NCBI RefSeq assembly: GCF_947488515.1 | Contig: NZ_CANKZF010000002.1 | Span: forward strand, 1,028,294 to 1,092,293 | Direction of reading: 5' to 3' | Length of the DNA stretch: 64,000 nt | Source: an uncultured Nocardioides sp. | Lineage (GTDB): Bacteria > Actinomycetota > Actinomycetes > Propionibacteriales > Nocardioidaceae | Part shown: piece by piece, positions 15,847 through 23,373 of the stretch | Layout of the letters: each line of letters opens with the position of its first letter | How positions within the stretch are numbered: the stretch's first letter is position 1 | Position numbers and translations under genes: made by a program | Notes under the pieces: generated by a model | What the model saw: the letters and a program-made list of their open reading frames with translations, nothing else | What the model was told of the DNA's origin: nothing | The model's database searches: none

Positions 15847-16955
15847 GCACCGCGACCTCCAGCCCCGAGGCCTCCGCGGCCGGCCGCACGCTCCCGCTCA
15901 CCGAGGGCTCGCTCCCGCAGCGCCTCCTCCGTGGCGCGCTGACGCCGGGAGGGGCGGTGTTCATCCTGCTCGCCGTCCTCTTCATCGCCGTCGTCTGGGT
16001 CAACCCCTCCTTCGGCGAGCCGCCGCAGCTGATCCGCTTCATCGGCCGCACGGCGCCGATCGCCATCGCCGCGATGGGCCAGTACTACGTGATCGTCGCC
16101 GGCGAGTTCGACCTCTCGATGGGGGCGGTCATCGCGACCCAGGTCGTCATCGCGGGCAACTACATCGGCGACGACGAGAGCCGGGTGCTCCCGGCCATCG
16201 CGCTCATGCTGGTGATCGGCGTGGTCGTCGGCATCGTGAACGGACTGGGCACCACGATCCTGCAGGTGCCGAGCTTCATCGTCACCCTCGGCACGATGCT
16301 CGCGCTCGGCGGCCTGGTGAGATACCTGACCGGCGGCGCCGCCACCGGCAACCCGGTCGACACGTTCCGCGAGATCGGGCGCGGCGGCATCCAGGACGTG
16401 CCTGTCCTCGACGTGCTGCCCTACTCGGTCATCATCCTCGTCGCCGTCGCCGCCGGCAGCTTCTGGCTGATGCGCTCACCGTTCGGCCGCACGCTGATCG
16501 CGACCGGTGACAACCCGGACGCCGCTGGCCTGGCCGGCGCGAAGGTCTGGTGGGTCAAGACGCGGGCGTTCATCCTGTCCTCGCTCTCGGCCACCATCGC
16601 CGGCATCCTCCTCGTCGGCTACGCAGGAGTGCACCCCTCGGTCGGCGCCGGCTACGAGTTCCAGGCCATCACGGCCGTGGTCCTCGGCGGCGTCGTGCTG
16701 GGCGGCGGACGCGGCTGGGTGCTCTCGGCCGCCGCCGGCGCGTTCGCGCTGGAGCTGCTCTTCTCGTTCCTCAACTTCCAGGAGGTCGAGTCCACCTGGA
16801 GGAACACGGTCCAGGGCGTGATCATCATCCTCGCCGTCGCCGCCTCGGCGCGGGCGTGGTCCCTCGGTCGTCGTCCCCCCTCTCGGTCCACCCCAGCAGC
16901 ACCTGCACCATCACCCACCACTGCCCGCCCGGGCACTGAAACAGGAGAAAACTGA
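15843..16955 (+). CDS. Sugar ABC importer permease 2 (RbsC type)
   Basis: 370 residues, about ten membrane segments. Family signatures are GQYYVIVAGEFDLSMGAVIA and the late AITAVVLGGVVLGGGRGWVL. It is clearly diverged from permease 1, so the importer is probably a heterodimer; many CUT2 systems use one permease twice. The C-terminus is a Pro/Ser/Thr-rich tail without membrane character. The stop overlaps the start of the binding-protein gene (TGATG). Confidence 0.9.
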   Translation: MSTATSSPEASAAGRTLPLTEGSLPQRLLRGALTPGGAVFILLAVLFIAVVWVNPSFGEPPQLIRFIGRTAPIAIAAMGQYYVIVAGEFDLSMGAVIATQVVIAGNYIGDDESRVLPAIALMLVIGVVVGIVNGLGTTILQVPSFIVTLGTMLALGGLVRYLTGGAATGNPVDTFREIGRGGIQDVPVLDVLPYSVIILVAVAAGSFWLMRSPFGRTLIATGDNPDAAGLAGAKVWWVKTRAFILSSLSATIAGILLVGYAGVHPSVGAGYEFQAITAVVLGGVVLGGGRGWVLSAAAGAFALELLFSFLNFQEVESTWRNTVQGVIIILAVAASARAWSLGRRPPSRSTPAAPAPSPTTARPGTETGEN

Positions 16956-18208
16956 TGCGCCACAAGATCCACCGCGCGCCGATGGCAGTGGCCTCGGCCC
17001 TGCTGCTCGGGGTGTTCGCCACCTCGTGCAGCACCGAGGACCCGACCGACTCCACGTCGGGCACCGACGAGAGCTCGGAGACGTCCGAGTCCCCCGAGGC
17101 GTCGGAGGAGGAGGGCTCGGGCGACGAGCAGGAATGGTTCGACCAGGCCGTCTACGACGAGCAGTACGAGCAGCGCTCGGCGACGTTCGAGGGTGACCCC
17201 GAGACGCCGTACCTCCAGTACATCGACGGCGAGATGACCGACACGGCCGACTTCAAGGCCAACGGCGAGCAGAAGGCGTGCTTCGCCAACGCCTCGATCT
17301 CGAACCCGTGGCGCCAGACCGGCTGGATCACGATGAACCAGCAGCTCAAGGACCTGCAGGACAAGGGCGTGATCGGCGAGATGGAGACCCGCGACGCCGG
17401 TGACGACGACAACACCCAGATCGCCGACATCGACTACTTCATCTCCGAGGGCGACTGTGACGCCTTCATCATCTCGCCCAACTCCACCGCGGCCATGACC
17501 GACGCGGTCGAGCGCGCGTGCGAGACCGGCAAGCCCGTCGTGGTCTTCGACCGCGGTGTGGAGACCGACTGCGCCACCACCTTCATCCACCCGATCGGTG
17601 GCTTCGCGTGGGGCATCGACACCGCCGAGTTCCTCATCGACAACCTCGAGGAGGGCGACAAGGTCGTCGCGCTGCGCATCCTGCCCGGCGTCGACGTGCT
17701 CGAGCAGCGCTGGGCCGCCGCCGAGAAGCTCTTCGAGGAGAACGGCATCGAGGCGGTCGACTACTTCACCGGCGCCGACCCGACCGAGATCAAGAAGATC
17801 ATCACCGACGAGCTCGGCAAGGGCGAGGTCCAGGGCGTCTGGATGGACGCCGGTGACGGCGCGGCTGCCGCGATCGAGGCCTTCGAGGACTTCGGCGCCG
17901 ACTACCCGGTCATGACCGGTGAGGACGAGATGACGTTCCTGCGCAAGTGGGAGGAGACCGGCCTGACCGGCCTCGCGCCCGTCTACTCGAACTTCCAGTG
18001 GCGCACCCCGCTCCTCGCGCTCGAGAAGATCTTCGCCGGCGAGGAGGTCCCGAAGGAGTGGGTCCTCCCGCAGACCCCGATCACCGAGGACGAGCGCGCT
18101 GACTACCTCGAGGCCAACGACGGCATGCCCGACGGCCACTACGCCAAGTTCGGTGGCGAGGACCTCGTCGGCTACCCCGAGGTCTGGCAGGAGCGCCAGA
18201 TCCCCTGA
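16955..18208 (+). CDS. Sugar-binding lipoprotein of the ABC importer
   Basis: 417 residues. The lipoprotein signal ends in LLLGVFATSC with the lipid-bearing Cys at 25, then an acidic Ser/Thr/Glu linker. The mature part follows the periplasmic-binding-protein type I (RbsB/XylF) plan: CFANASISNPWRQTGWITMN, IDYFISEGDCDAFIISPNST, GKPVVVFDRGVETDC, GVWMDAGDGAAAAIEAFEDF and DYPVMTGEDEMTFL. An N-terminal insert of about 60 residues makes it longer than RbsB. The ligand is probably a monosaccharide or small glycoside, judging by the cluster's enzymes. An ACAGGAG site precedes the ATG. A strong hairpin follows the stop. Confidence 0.88.
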   Translation: MRHKIHRAPMAVASALLLGVFATSCSTEDPTDSTSGTDESSETSESPEASEEEGSGDEQEWFDQAVYDEQYEQRSATFEGDPETPYLQYIDGEMTDTADFKANGEQKACFANASISNPWRQTGWITMNQQLKDLQDKGVIGEMETRDAGDDDNTQIADIDYFISEGDCDAFIISPNSTAAMTDAVERACETGKPVVVFDRGVETDCATTFIHPIGGFAWGIDTAEFLIDNLEEGDKVVALRILPGVDVLEQRWAAAEKLFEENGIEAVDYFTGADPTEIKKIITDELGKGEVQGVWMDAGDGAAAAIEAFEDFGADYPVMTGEDEMTFLRKWEETGLTGLAPVYSNFQWRTPLLALEKIFAGEEVPKEWVLPQTPITEDERADYLEANDGMPDGHYAKFGGEDLVGYPEVWQERQIP

Positions 18209-18248
18209 TCCGGCCCTGAACCGGATCACGTCGTGATCTGATCCACCC

Positions 18249-18280
18249 GTCGGTGGGCCGGGCTCGCCCGGCCCACCGAC
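18249..18280. terminator. Strong 15-bp hairpin after the ABC importer
   Basis: A perfect inverted repeat (arms GTCGGTGGGCCGGGC and its complement) with a 2-nt turn, 40 bp after the binding-protein stop. No T-run follows, so it may act as a 3' end stabiliser or a partial terminator that lowers expression of the enzyme genes relative to the importer. Confidence 0.6.
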
Positions 18281-18299
18281 ACCTGTCCCCGCACCACCC

Positions 18300-18347
18300 C
18301 AGCACGCACCCCAGCACGCACCCCAGCACGCACCCCAGCACGCACCC
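18300..18347. repeat. Four perfect 12-bp tandem repeats
   Basis: Unit CAGCACGCACCC, four identical copies, in the 171-bp gap between the binding-protein gene and the first epimerase, directly after the hairpin. The unit length is a multiple of 3 but no gene is apparent there. Perfect copies indicate recent slippage or expansion. Confidence 0.85.
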
Positions 18348-18379
18348 CACACGGCACACCGCCCCGGAAGGACCGCTCC

Positions 18380-19222
18380 ATGCGCGAGATCGGCGTCAAC
18401 ACGTGGGTCTGGACCTCGCCGCTCACCGATGCGGGCGTGGCCGACATGCTGCGACGGATCGCCGGCATGGGCTTCGACGCCGTCGAGCTCCCGCTGGAGA
18501 ACGCCGGCGACCTCACCGTCCCCGTCGTGTCCGACGTGCTCGCCGAGACCGGCCTGACGCCGTGCGTCGTCGGAGCGATGGCTCCCGGACGCGACCTCGT
18601 CGACGCGTCGTGCGTCGCCGACACCCAGGACTACCTCCGCGCCTGCATCGACTTCGCCGCCGGGATCGGCGCGCGCTCGGTGTGCGGCCCGTTCTACGCC
18701 TCGACCGGCCGCGTCTGGCGGATGGATGCCGACCAGCGGCAGACGGCGTACGACGACCTCCGCACGCACCTCGCACCCGTGGTCGACCACGCGGTCGCGC
18801 AGGGCGTCCGGCTCGGGATCGAGCCGCTCAACCGTTACGAGACCTCCCTGGTCAACACCGTCGACCAGGCCCTGACCGCCCTCGAGCCGTTGCTCGGCGA
18901 GGGGCTCGGGCTGGCCCTGGACAGCTACCACCTCAACATCGAGGAGCGGTCCAGCGCGGGCGCGATCCGGGCCGCCGGTCAGCACCTGGCGCACGTCCAG
19001 GTCTGCGGCAGCGACCGTGGCGCGCCGGGCGGCGACCAGACAGACTGGAAGGCCTTGATGTCCGCCCTCGACGACGTCGGCTACGACGGCCCCCTCGTCA
19101 TCGAGAGCTTCACCGCAGACAACGCATCCATCGCCACGGCCGCCTCCATCTGGCGTCCGCTGGCACCCACCCAGGACGAGCTCGCCCGAGACGGCTTGTC
19201 CTTCCTCCGGTCCCTCGCCTGA
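18380..19222 (+). CDS. Sugar isomerase/epimerase (tagatose/allulose 3-epimerase type TIM barrel)
   Basis: 280 residues of the xylose-isomerase-like TIM-barrel family. The four metal/catalytic positions of ketose 3-epimerases are recognisable: E148 (GIEPLNRYE), D181 (LALDSYHLNIEE), H205 (HVQVCGSDRGAPG) and E242 (VIESF). The length fits. The enzyme probably isomerises or epimerises, or eliminates from, a keto-sugar made by the adjacent dehydrogenase. GGAAGG lies 12 nt before the ATG. Together with the next two genes it forms the catabolic half of the ROK-controlled cluster. The exact reaction is inferred. Confidence 0.82.
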   Translation: MREIGVNTWVWTSPLTDAGVADMLRRIAGMGFDAVELPLENAGDLTVPVVSDVLAETGLTPCVVGAMAPGRDLVDASCVADTQDYLRACIDFAAGIGARSVCGPFYASTGRVWRMDADQRQTAYDDLRTHLAPVVDHAVAQGVRLGIEPLNRYETSLVNTVDQALTALEPLLGEGLGLALDSYHLNIEERSSAGAIRAAGQHLAHVQVCGSDRGAPGGDQTDWKALMSALDDVGYDGPLVIESFTADNASIATAASIWRPLAPTQDELARDGLSFLRSLA

Positions 19223-19253
19223 GCGACCGTCCCCCGCAAGTCAGGAGAAGCAC

Positions 19254-20414
19254 GTGACCAGCACACCCAGCGCATCGGGCGCCGCCGGGTCCCCGGGAGT
19301 CGCCGTCATCGGATACGCCTTCATGGGCAAGGCGCACTCCCACGCATGGCGCAACGTCGCGGCACTGCGCCCCGGCGCTCCCGGCGTACGCCAGCAGGTG
19401 CTGGTCGGTCGTGACGCGGACGCCGTGGCGGCCGCGGCCGGGCAGTACGGCTGGACCGAGTCGGCCACCGACTGGCGCGAGGTCCTGGACCGCGACGACA
19501 TCGACATCGTCGACGTGTGCGTCCCCGGGCACCTGCACGCCGAGGTGGCGATCGCCGCCCTCGAGGCGGGCAAGCACGTGATCGCCGAGAAGCCCCTGGC
19601 CAACACCATGGCCGAGGCGGAGAAGATGGTCGCCACCGCGAAGGCCGCCCGCGAGCGCGGCGTGCACTCGATGGTCGGCTTCAACTACCGGCGCGTGCCG
19701 GCGCTCGCGCTGGCCAAGCGGCACATCGCCGCGGGCCGTCTCGGCGACGTGCGGCAGGTGCGCGTCTCCTACCTGCAGGACTGGCTCGCCGACGACGCCG
19801 CCCCGATGACCTGGCGGCTGCGCCGCGAGCTCGCCGGCTCCGGCGCCCTGGGTGACCTGGCCTCCCACGCCGTCGACCAGGTGCGCTTCCTGCTCGGCCA
19901 GGAGGTCACCGCCGTCAACGCGATGACCCACACGTTCGTCCCGCAGCGCACCGGCGCCGACGGCCCCGAGGAGGTCACCGTCGACGACGCCGCGTGGGGC
20001 ACCCTGCGCACCGACGGCGGTGCCGTGGTCAGCCTCGAGGTGACCCGCATGGCGACCGCCCGCAAGAACGCCCTCGGCATCGAGGTCTACGGCAGCAACG
20101 GCGCCCTGCGCTTCGACCTCGAGTCGCTCAACCACCTCGACGTCTGCCTCGACGGCGCCGACAGCTTCAGCCGGGAGCTCGTCACCGAGCATGACGACCC
20201 CTACATCGACGGCTGGTGGCCGCCCGGGCACGTCCTCGGCTGGGACGCCACCTTCACCAACCAGGCCTCCGACTTCCTCGCCGCGCTCGCCGTGGGCCGG
20301 GAGCCCACGCCGTCGTTCGAGGACGGGATCGCCGTCCAGCGCGTCCTGGCCGCGATCGAGGCCAGCTCCGCACGCGGTGGGAGCTGCGTCGAGGTCGACG
20401 GGGGCCCGATCTGA
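19254..20414 (+). CDS. Gfo/Idh/MocA oxidoreductase (levoglucosan-dehydrogenase-like)
   Basis: 386 residues from GTG 19254, with AGGAGAAG 3 nt upstream. The N-terminal Rossmann fold has AVIGYAFMGKAHSHAW; then VDVCVPGHLHAEVAIAALEA and the hallmark AEKPLAN (111-117, Lys of EKP). The C-terminal domain has MVGFNYRRVPALALAKRHI, YLQDWLAD and GSGALGDLASHAVDQVRFLL, with the catalytic Asp/His pair in its last segment. From memory, this combination (FMGKAHS, FNYRR, YLQDW, GSGALGD) closely resembles bacterial levoglucosan dehydrogenase and relatives that oxidise C3 of pyranosides with NAD. Predicted role: oxidation of the imported sugar to a 3-keto derivative. Confidence 0.85.
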   Translation: MTSTPSASGAAGSPGVAVIGYAFMGKAHSHAWRNVAALRPGAPGVRQQVLVGRDADAVAAAAGQYGWTESATDWREVLDRDDIDIVDVCVPGHLHAEVAIAALEAGKHVIAEKPLANTMAEAEKMVATAKAARERGVHSMVGFNYRRVPALALAKRHIAAGRLGDVRQVRVSYLQDWLADDAAPMTWRLRRELAGSGALGDLASHAVDQVRFLLGQEVTAVNAMTHTFVPQRTGADGPEEVTVDDAAWGTLRTDGGAVVSLEVTRMATARKNALGIEVYGSNGALRFDLESLNHLDVCLDGADSFSRELVTEHDDPYIDGWWPPGHVLGWDATFTNQASDFLAALAVGREPTPSFEDGIAVQRVLAAIEASSARGGSCVEVDGGPI

Positions 20415-21424
20415 TGGGTCGCCCGTTCACCCTCTTCACCGGCCAGTGGGTCGACCTGCCCCTGGAGGAGGTGGCCCGGCTCGCCGCCGAGTGGGGCTAC
20501 GACGGCCTCGAGGTGGCCGTCTCCGGCGAGCACCTCGACGCCTGGCGCTGGGACGACGCGGACTACGTCGCCGAGCGCCTCGGCATCCTGGAGAAGCGCG
20601 GCCTCCAGCTGCACGCCATCTCCAACCACCTGACCGGTCAGGCGATCTGCGACGACCCGATCGACTTCCGGCACCAGGCCATCGTGCGCGACCACGTGTG
20701 GGGCGACGGCGACCCGGAGGGCGTGCGCCGGCGCGCCGCCGAGGAGATGAAGCTGACCGCCCGGCTCGCGCAGGAGCTCGGCGTGACGACCGTCGTCGGC
20801 TTCACCGGGTCCTCCATCTGGCAGTACGTCGCGATGTTCCCGCCCGTGCCCGCGGAGCGGATCGAGGCCGGCTACCAGGACTTCGCCGACCGGTGGAACC
20901 CGATCCTCGACGTCTTCGACGAGTGCGGCGTGCGCTTCGCCCACGAGGTGCACCCCTCCGAGATCGCCTACGACTACTGGACCACACGGCGTGCGCTGGA
21001 CGCGATCGACAACCGTCCGGCGTTCGGCATCAACTGGGACCCCAGCCACATGATGTGGCAGGGCATCGACCCGGTCGCGTTCATCTCCGACTTCGCCGAC
21101 CGGATCTACCACGTCGACTGCAAGGACACCCGGATGCGGATGGGCGGGGGCCGCAACGGCATCCTCTCCTCGCACCTGCCCTGGGACGACCAGCGCCGCG
21201 GCTGGACCTTCGTGTCGACCGGCCACGGCGACATCCCGTGGGAGGACTGCTTCCGCGCCCTCACCGCGATCGGCTACGACGGTCCCATCTCGGTGGAGTG
21301 GGAGGATGCCGGCATGGACCGCCTGCGCGGTGCCCCCGAGGCGCTCGAGCGCCTGCGGGCGCTCGACTTCGAGCCGCCTGCGCAGTCCTTCGACGCCGCC
21401 TTCAGCAAGCAGTCGGAGGGCTGA
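20414..21424 (+). CDS. Second sugar isomerase/epimerase-family TIM barrel
   Basis: 336 residues; the ATG overlaps the preceding stop by one base (TGATG). Xylose-isomerase-like TIM barrel: VARLAAEWGYDGLEVA near the start, AHEVHPSEIAYDYW and GINWDPSHMMWQGID for the metal-binding Glu and Asp, IYHVDCKD for the His, and ISVEWEDAGMD for the last Glu. It is longer than the first epimerase and belongs to a different subgroup, with an insert containing SSIWQYVAMFPP. It probably acts on the keto-sugar produced by the dehydrogenase. Last gene of the sugar cluster. Confidence 0.82.
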   Translation: MGRPFTLFTGQWVDLPLEEVARLAAEWGYDGLEVAVSGEHLDAWRWDDADYVAERLGILEKRGLQLHAISNHLTGQAICDDPIDFRHQAIVRDHVWGDGDPEGVRRRAAEEMKLTARLAQELGVTTVVGFTGSSIWQYVAMFPPVPAERIEAGYQDFADRWNPILDVFDECGVRFAHEVHPSEIAYDYWTTRRALDAIDNRPAFGINWDPSHMMWQGIDPVAFISDFADRIYHVDCKDTRMRMGGGRNGILSSHLPWDDQRRGWTFVSTGHGDIPWEDCFRALTAIGYDGPISVEWEDAGMDRLRGAPEALERLRALDFEPPAQSFDAAFSKQSEG

Positions 21425-21445
21425 GCGAGGGCGGCTCCGCTCACC

Positions 21446-21451
21446 TACACT
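21446..21451 (+). promoter_or_regulatory. Candidate -10 of a leaderless promoter
   Basis: TACACT, 7 nt before the GTG at 21459, with no ribosome site between. Confidence 0.45.
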
Positions 21452-21458
21452 CCTGCGC

Positions 21459-22289
21459 GTGGGGGACTTCCGGGCGCGTGACGCCGATCGCGACCGCTAC
21501 GTCGACGCCATCGAGGCGGCGTACGTCGACGGGCAGCTCGGCGAGGTCGATCGCGAGCTGCGGGTGTCGCGGGCGCTGGTCGCGGAGACGCTCGACGAGC
21601 TCGACGGGCTGACCCGGGACCTGCAGAACCGACCTGCGCCCGCGGTCCCACGCACGCCGGCTCCCGTCGCCCCCACTCCGTCGACCTCGTCCGCCGACAG
21701 CGTCGCCGGGAAGGTCATCGGTGTCGCCGCGGCGGTCATCGTCGGCATGGGGCTCCTCGCCGTGTTCGCCGCTGCGCCGGCTCCGGAGGAGGCGTCCGGG
21801 GGCTCGATGCCGACGCCGTGGGAGGTGGTCGAGCCGGTCGGCCGGGACGACTTCACCATGAACGCGGCGTCGGTGCGTGGGTTCGTGCGGTCGTACGAGG
21901 CCCGCTTCGGCTCCCTCGAGCCCTACGAGGTGACCTTCTTCCCCCGGCGCGTGCTCGTGCAGGTGCCGCTGCCCGGACCGAGCCCGCGTTTCGAGGTCTG
22001 GTCGTGGGACGGCGAGTGGACCAAGGACGCCGACCCGGCCGCCCTCGTCGACGCGCACGAACGGGTTGACCTGCGGGAGCTCGACGACCGCCGGCTCGTG
22101 GACAACGTCCGGACGGCCAAGGGAGCGCTCGGTGTGGAGCAGGGCCGGTTCGGACGCGCCGTGCTGGGGCGGAGCGGCAACGAGCCCGTCGTGGTCACCA
22201 TCCGCATCACCAACGAGTTCAACGAGACCGGGACGATGACGACGACGCCGAGCGGGGAGATCCTCGGCCGCCGGCCGTACGCACGGTGA
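21459..22289 (+). CDS. DUF1707 domain membrane protein
   Basis: 276 residues from GTG 21459. The first ~50 residues (RARDADRDRYVDAIEAAYVD, then GQLGEVDRELRVSRAL) are a DUF1707 (SHOCT-like) domain common in actinobacterial membrane proteins. A Pro/Ala linker, one transmembrane segment (about 85-107, GKVIGVAAAVIVGMGLLAVF) and an extracytoplasmic domain with FVRSYEARFGSLEPYEVTFF follow. The function is unknown. It is preceded by a likely leaderless promoter. It is not part of the sugar operon, since its own promoter lies after that operon's stop. Confidence 0.78.
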   Translation: MGDFRARDADRDRYVDAIEAAYVDGQLGEVDRELRVSRALVAETLDELDGLTRDLQNRPAPAVPRTPAPVAPTPSTSSADSVAGKVIGVAAAVIVGMGLLAVFAAAPAPEEASGGSMPTPWEVVEPVGRDDFTMNAASVRGFVRSYEARFGSLEPYEVTFFPRRVLVQVPLPGPSPRFEVWSWDGEWTKDADPAALVDAHERVDLRELDDRRLVDNVRTAKGALGVEQGRFGRAVLGRSGNEPVVVTIRITNEFNETGTMTTTPSGEILGRRPYAR

Positions 22290-22341
22290 CACATCCCACG
22301 TCGGGGCCCCACGAGCCGCGGCGTGCGGCACCATGTCCGCC

Positions 22342-23373
22342 ATGAAGACGAACGCCGGCAACTTCTTCGAGGACTTCTCCGTCGGGCAGGTCATCGAGCA
22401 CGCCACCCCGCGCACGGTCACCGACGGTGACCGTGCGCTCTACGGCGCGATCTACCCGACGCGGTTCGCCGTCCCGTCGTCGGCGGAGTTCGCGGCGTCG
22501 GTCGGGCTCACGGCCCACCCGGTCGAGGAGCTGATCGGCTTCCACGTCGCCTTCGGCAAGACGGTGCCCGACGTCTCGATCAACGCGGTGGCCAACCTCG
22601 GCTACGCGGAGTGCCGCTTCCACGTGCCGGTCGTGCCCGGTGACACCCTCCGCACCCGCTCGGAGGTCATCGGCCTCAAGCAGAACTCCAACGGCCGCAC
22701 CGGGGTGGTCTGGGTGCGGTCGACCGCCACCAACCAGCGCGGTGAGGTCGCGATCGACTGGGCCCGCTGGGTGATGGTGCACAAGCGGTCGGCCGACTCG
22801 CCGGCCCCCGGGACCGTCGTACCGTCGCTCGCGGACGTCGTCGCGCCCGAGGACCTCGTGGTGCCCGCCGGCCTCGACTTCTCGTCGTACGACGTCGTGG
22901 CCGCCGGGGAGCCGCACCGGCTCGGCGACTACGAGATGGGGGAGCGGATCGACCACGTCGACGGCGTGACGCTCACCGACGCCGAGCACATGATGGCCAC
23001 CCGGCTGTGGCAGAACACCGCCAAGGTGCACTTCAACACCGACGCGCGTCCCGACGGCCGGCGGCTGGTCTACGGCGGCCACGTCATCTCGCTCGCGCGG
23101 GCGCTGTCCTTCAACGGCCTGGCCAACGCCCAGCTCGTCGCCGCGATCAACGCCGGCGCCCACGTCGCCCCGGCGTTCGCCGGCGACACCGTCCACGCCT
23201 GGTCCGAGGTGCTCGACACCGCGATCCTCGACGCACCCGGCGTCGGGGCGCTGCGCCTGCGGCTGGTCGCCACCCGCGGGCGCGACGAGTCGATGACGCT
23301 GCGCAGCGACGACGGGACGTACGCCGACGGGGTCCTGCTCGACCTCGACTACTGGGCGCTCGTCCCGCGTTGA
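22342..23373 (+). CDS. MaoC-type dehydratase, mesaconyl-CoA hydratase-like
   Basis: 343 residues if started at the ATG at 22342 (MKTNAGNFFEDFSVGQ); an ATG three codons earlier is also possible and neither has a clear ribosome site. It is a double hot-dog protein. ATPRTVTDGDRALYGAIYPT, FGKTVPDVSINAVANLGYAE, TRSEVIGLKQNSNGRTGVVW and VYGGHVISLARALSFNGLAN closely match what I remember of mesaconyl-CoA hydratase (beta-methylmalyl-CoA dehydratase) of the ethylmalonyl-CoA and 3-hydroxypropionate pathways, which also starts MKTN and is of similar length. It should hydrate a branched enoyl-CoA. No CitE-type lyase or other pathway gene is adjacent. Its end overlaps the convergent sulfotransferase by 25 bp. 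Confidence 0.82.
   Translation: MKTNAGNFFEDFSVGQVIEHATPRTVTDGDRALYGAIYPTRFAVPSSAEFAASVGLTAHPVEELIGFHVAFGKTVPDVSINAVANLGYAECRFHVPVVPGDTLRTRSEVIGLKQNSNGRTGVVWVRSTATNQRGEVAIDWARWVMVHKRSADSPAPGTVVPSLADVVAPEDLVVPAGLDFSSYDVVAAGEPHRLGDYEMGERIDHVDGVTLTDAEHMMATRLWQNTAKVHFNTDARPDGRRLVYGGHVISLARALSFNGLANAQLVAAINAGAHVAPAFAGDTVHAWSEVLDTAILDAPGVGALRLRLVATRGRDESMTLRSDDGTYADGVLLDLDYWALVPR

Noticed and set aside
18300..18347. The 12-bp tandem repeats as a CRISPR array
   Set aside because: Units are contiguous without spacers, far too short, and no cas gene is present.
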